Shown in pieces: positions 6,407 to 6,814 of a stretch of DNA of 6,814 nt. A program made the translations under genes and the position numbers. How positions within the stretch are numbered: the stretch's first letter is position 1; every line of letters starts with the position of its first letter. A model generated the notes under the pieces. The model was given only the letters and a program-made list of their open reading frames with translations, searched no databases and was not told the origin of the DNA. Origin of the DNA: Hyphomicrobium sp. (lineage in GTDB: Bacteria; Pseudomonadota; Alphaproteobacteria; Rhizobiales; Hyphomicrobiaceae); the NCBI GenBank assembly GCA_030609245.1, contig JAUWCP010000125.1, positions 1 to 6,814 of the forward strand. The letters are read 5' to 3'.

Positions 6407-6418
6407 TCCAGTTTGATT

Positions 6419-6495
6419 TCGCGTCTTGCGGCCAGCATAGCAAGCCCACGCAGCATCGACACATTGACACACGATGCGACGGACCCAAGACGCGA
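6419..6495. repeat. Nested inverted repeats in the leader of the kinase gene
   Basis: A perfect 10-base inverted repeat, TCGCGTCTTG at 6419-6428 and CAAGACGCGA at 6486-6495, surrounds a second one, GCATCG at 6453-6458 and CGATGC at 6472-6477 (13-base loop). Both lie in the 118-base gap between the kinase start and the stop of the membrane-protein gene. The repeats could be a structured leader, an operator or chance. There is no T-run after either stem, so a simple terminator is unlikely. Confidence 0.4.
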
Positions 6496-6524
6496 CCTTA
6501 ATGACGGCGCGCTTCCTGCACCCC

Positions 6525-6814
6525 TCAAAGAGCAGTTAAGAGGCCAATGAGCCCGACTAGTATGAGACTTAGGGCCCAGACCGCATCGAGATTGAACCAG
6601 CTTTTTGTTACAAATTTCGAGCCGACATAGCGGTATGCGATCCATGCCATGATGCCGCCCACGACAATCATCGCGAGTGTATGAACGGCCGAAACAACTC
6701 CGGCCATTGCGATGTTGTTGGTCATCAGCGCGCCAACCGCCTCATGACCCATGGCGCGTAGCTCTTCTGTGGTGCACAGCCCTAGATAAATCGGTACCAG
6801 CATCAGTCCGGCAC
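6525..6814 (-). CDS. Unidentified integral membrane protein, C-terminal part (runs off the window)
   Basis: At least 95 residues of a membrane protein are visible. The frame stays open to the window edge (A-G-L before the Met at 6803), so the real start is probably outside. Counted from that Met, hydrophobic segments lie near 1-10, 30-58 and 72-92, separated by a polar stretch (CTTEELRAMGHEAVGAL), then YRYVGSKFVTKSWFNLDAVW and a final helix ending LIGLLTAL. The G-H-E and S-A-V-H-T-L-A-M elements place histidines in or near helices, which might bind metal or a cofactor, but I cannot name the family. It is on the same strand as the kinase, 118 bases upstream of it, so co-transcription is possible. 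Nothing visible ties it to respiration. Confidence 0.65.
   Translation of the reverse strand, partial: AGLMLVPIYLGLCTTEELRAMGHEAVGALMTNNIAMAGVVSAVHTLAMIVVGGIMAWIAYRYVGSKFVTKSWFNLDAVWALSLILVGLIGLLTAL

Noticed and set aside
6407..6472. N-terminal extension of the kinase from a GTG at 6472
   Set aside because: The 22 extra residues are cysteine-rich and unlike kinase N-termini, and the stretch overlaps the inverted-repeat region. The ATG at 6406 gives the polar N-terminus usual before such PAS domains.

Overview
The window looks like an alphaproteobacterial chromosome, probably from the order Hyphomicrobiales. The GC content is high, and the proteins resemble the microaerobic (fix/cco) genes of rhizobia and their free-living relatives. 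This is a judgement from protein sequence; no search was run. Almost every base belongs to a gene or a short intergenic region. I see no rRNA, tRNA, CRISPR array or insertion sequence.

Left part (1-1975, + strand): remnants of a cbb3-type cytochrome c oxidase locus, normally ordered ccoNOQP-ccoGHIS. The first ~158 codons of ccoN (catalytic subunit) run directly into the last ~435 codons of ccoI/fixI (copper-exporting P-type ATPase for oxidase assembly). An intact ccoS follows. The rest of ccoN, all of ccoO, ccoQ, ccoP, ccoG and ccoH, and the front of ccoI are absent. The join lies at about 469-478 and shifts the reading frame. Both flanking pieces are otherwise undamaged, so this is either a recent large deletion or an assembly collapse. 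It is the most unusual feature of the window.

Middle part (1998-3798, - strand): a small predicted exported four-cysteine protein of unknown function. Beyond it lies a two-gene unit, a FixK-type Crp/Fnr regulator followed by an unrecognised 209-residue protein whose start overlaps the fixK stop (TAATG).

Right part (3799-6814): an intergenic region with phased TGTG repeats separates fixK from a divergently transcribed OmpR-type response regulator. This regulator converges on a PAS hybrid histidine kinase with a C-terminal receiver, and the two genes share a single CTAG for both stop codons. The window ends in the C-terminal part of an unidentified membrane protein.

Working model (inference): the hybrid kinase signals to the OmpR-type regulator, which controls fixK from the repeats between them. 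FixK would then drive genes for low-oxygen respiration such as cco. This matches the hFixL-FxkR-FixK wiring described in Rhizobium etli, as opposed to classical FixL-FixJ. In this window the likely output operon is itself broken.
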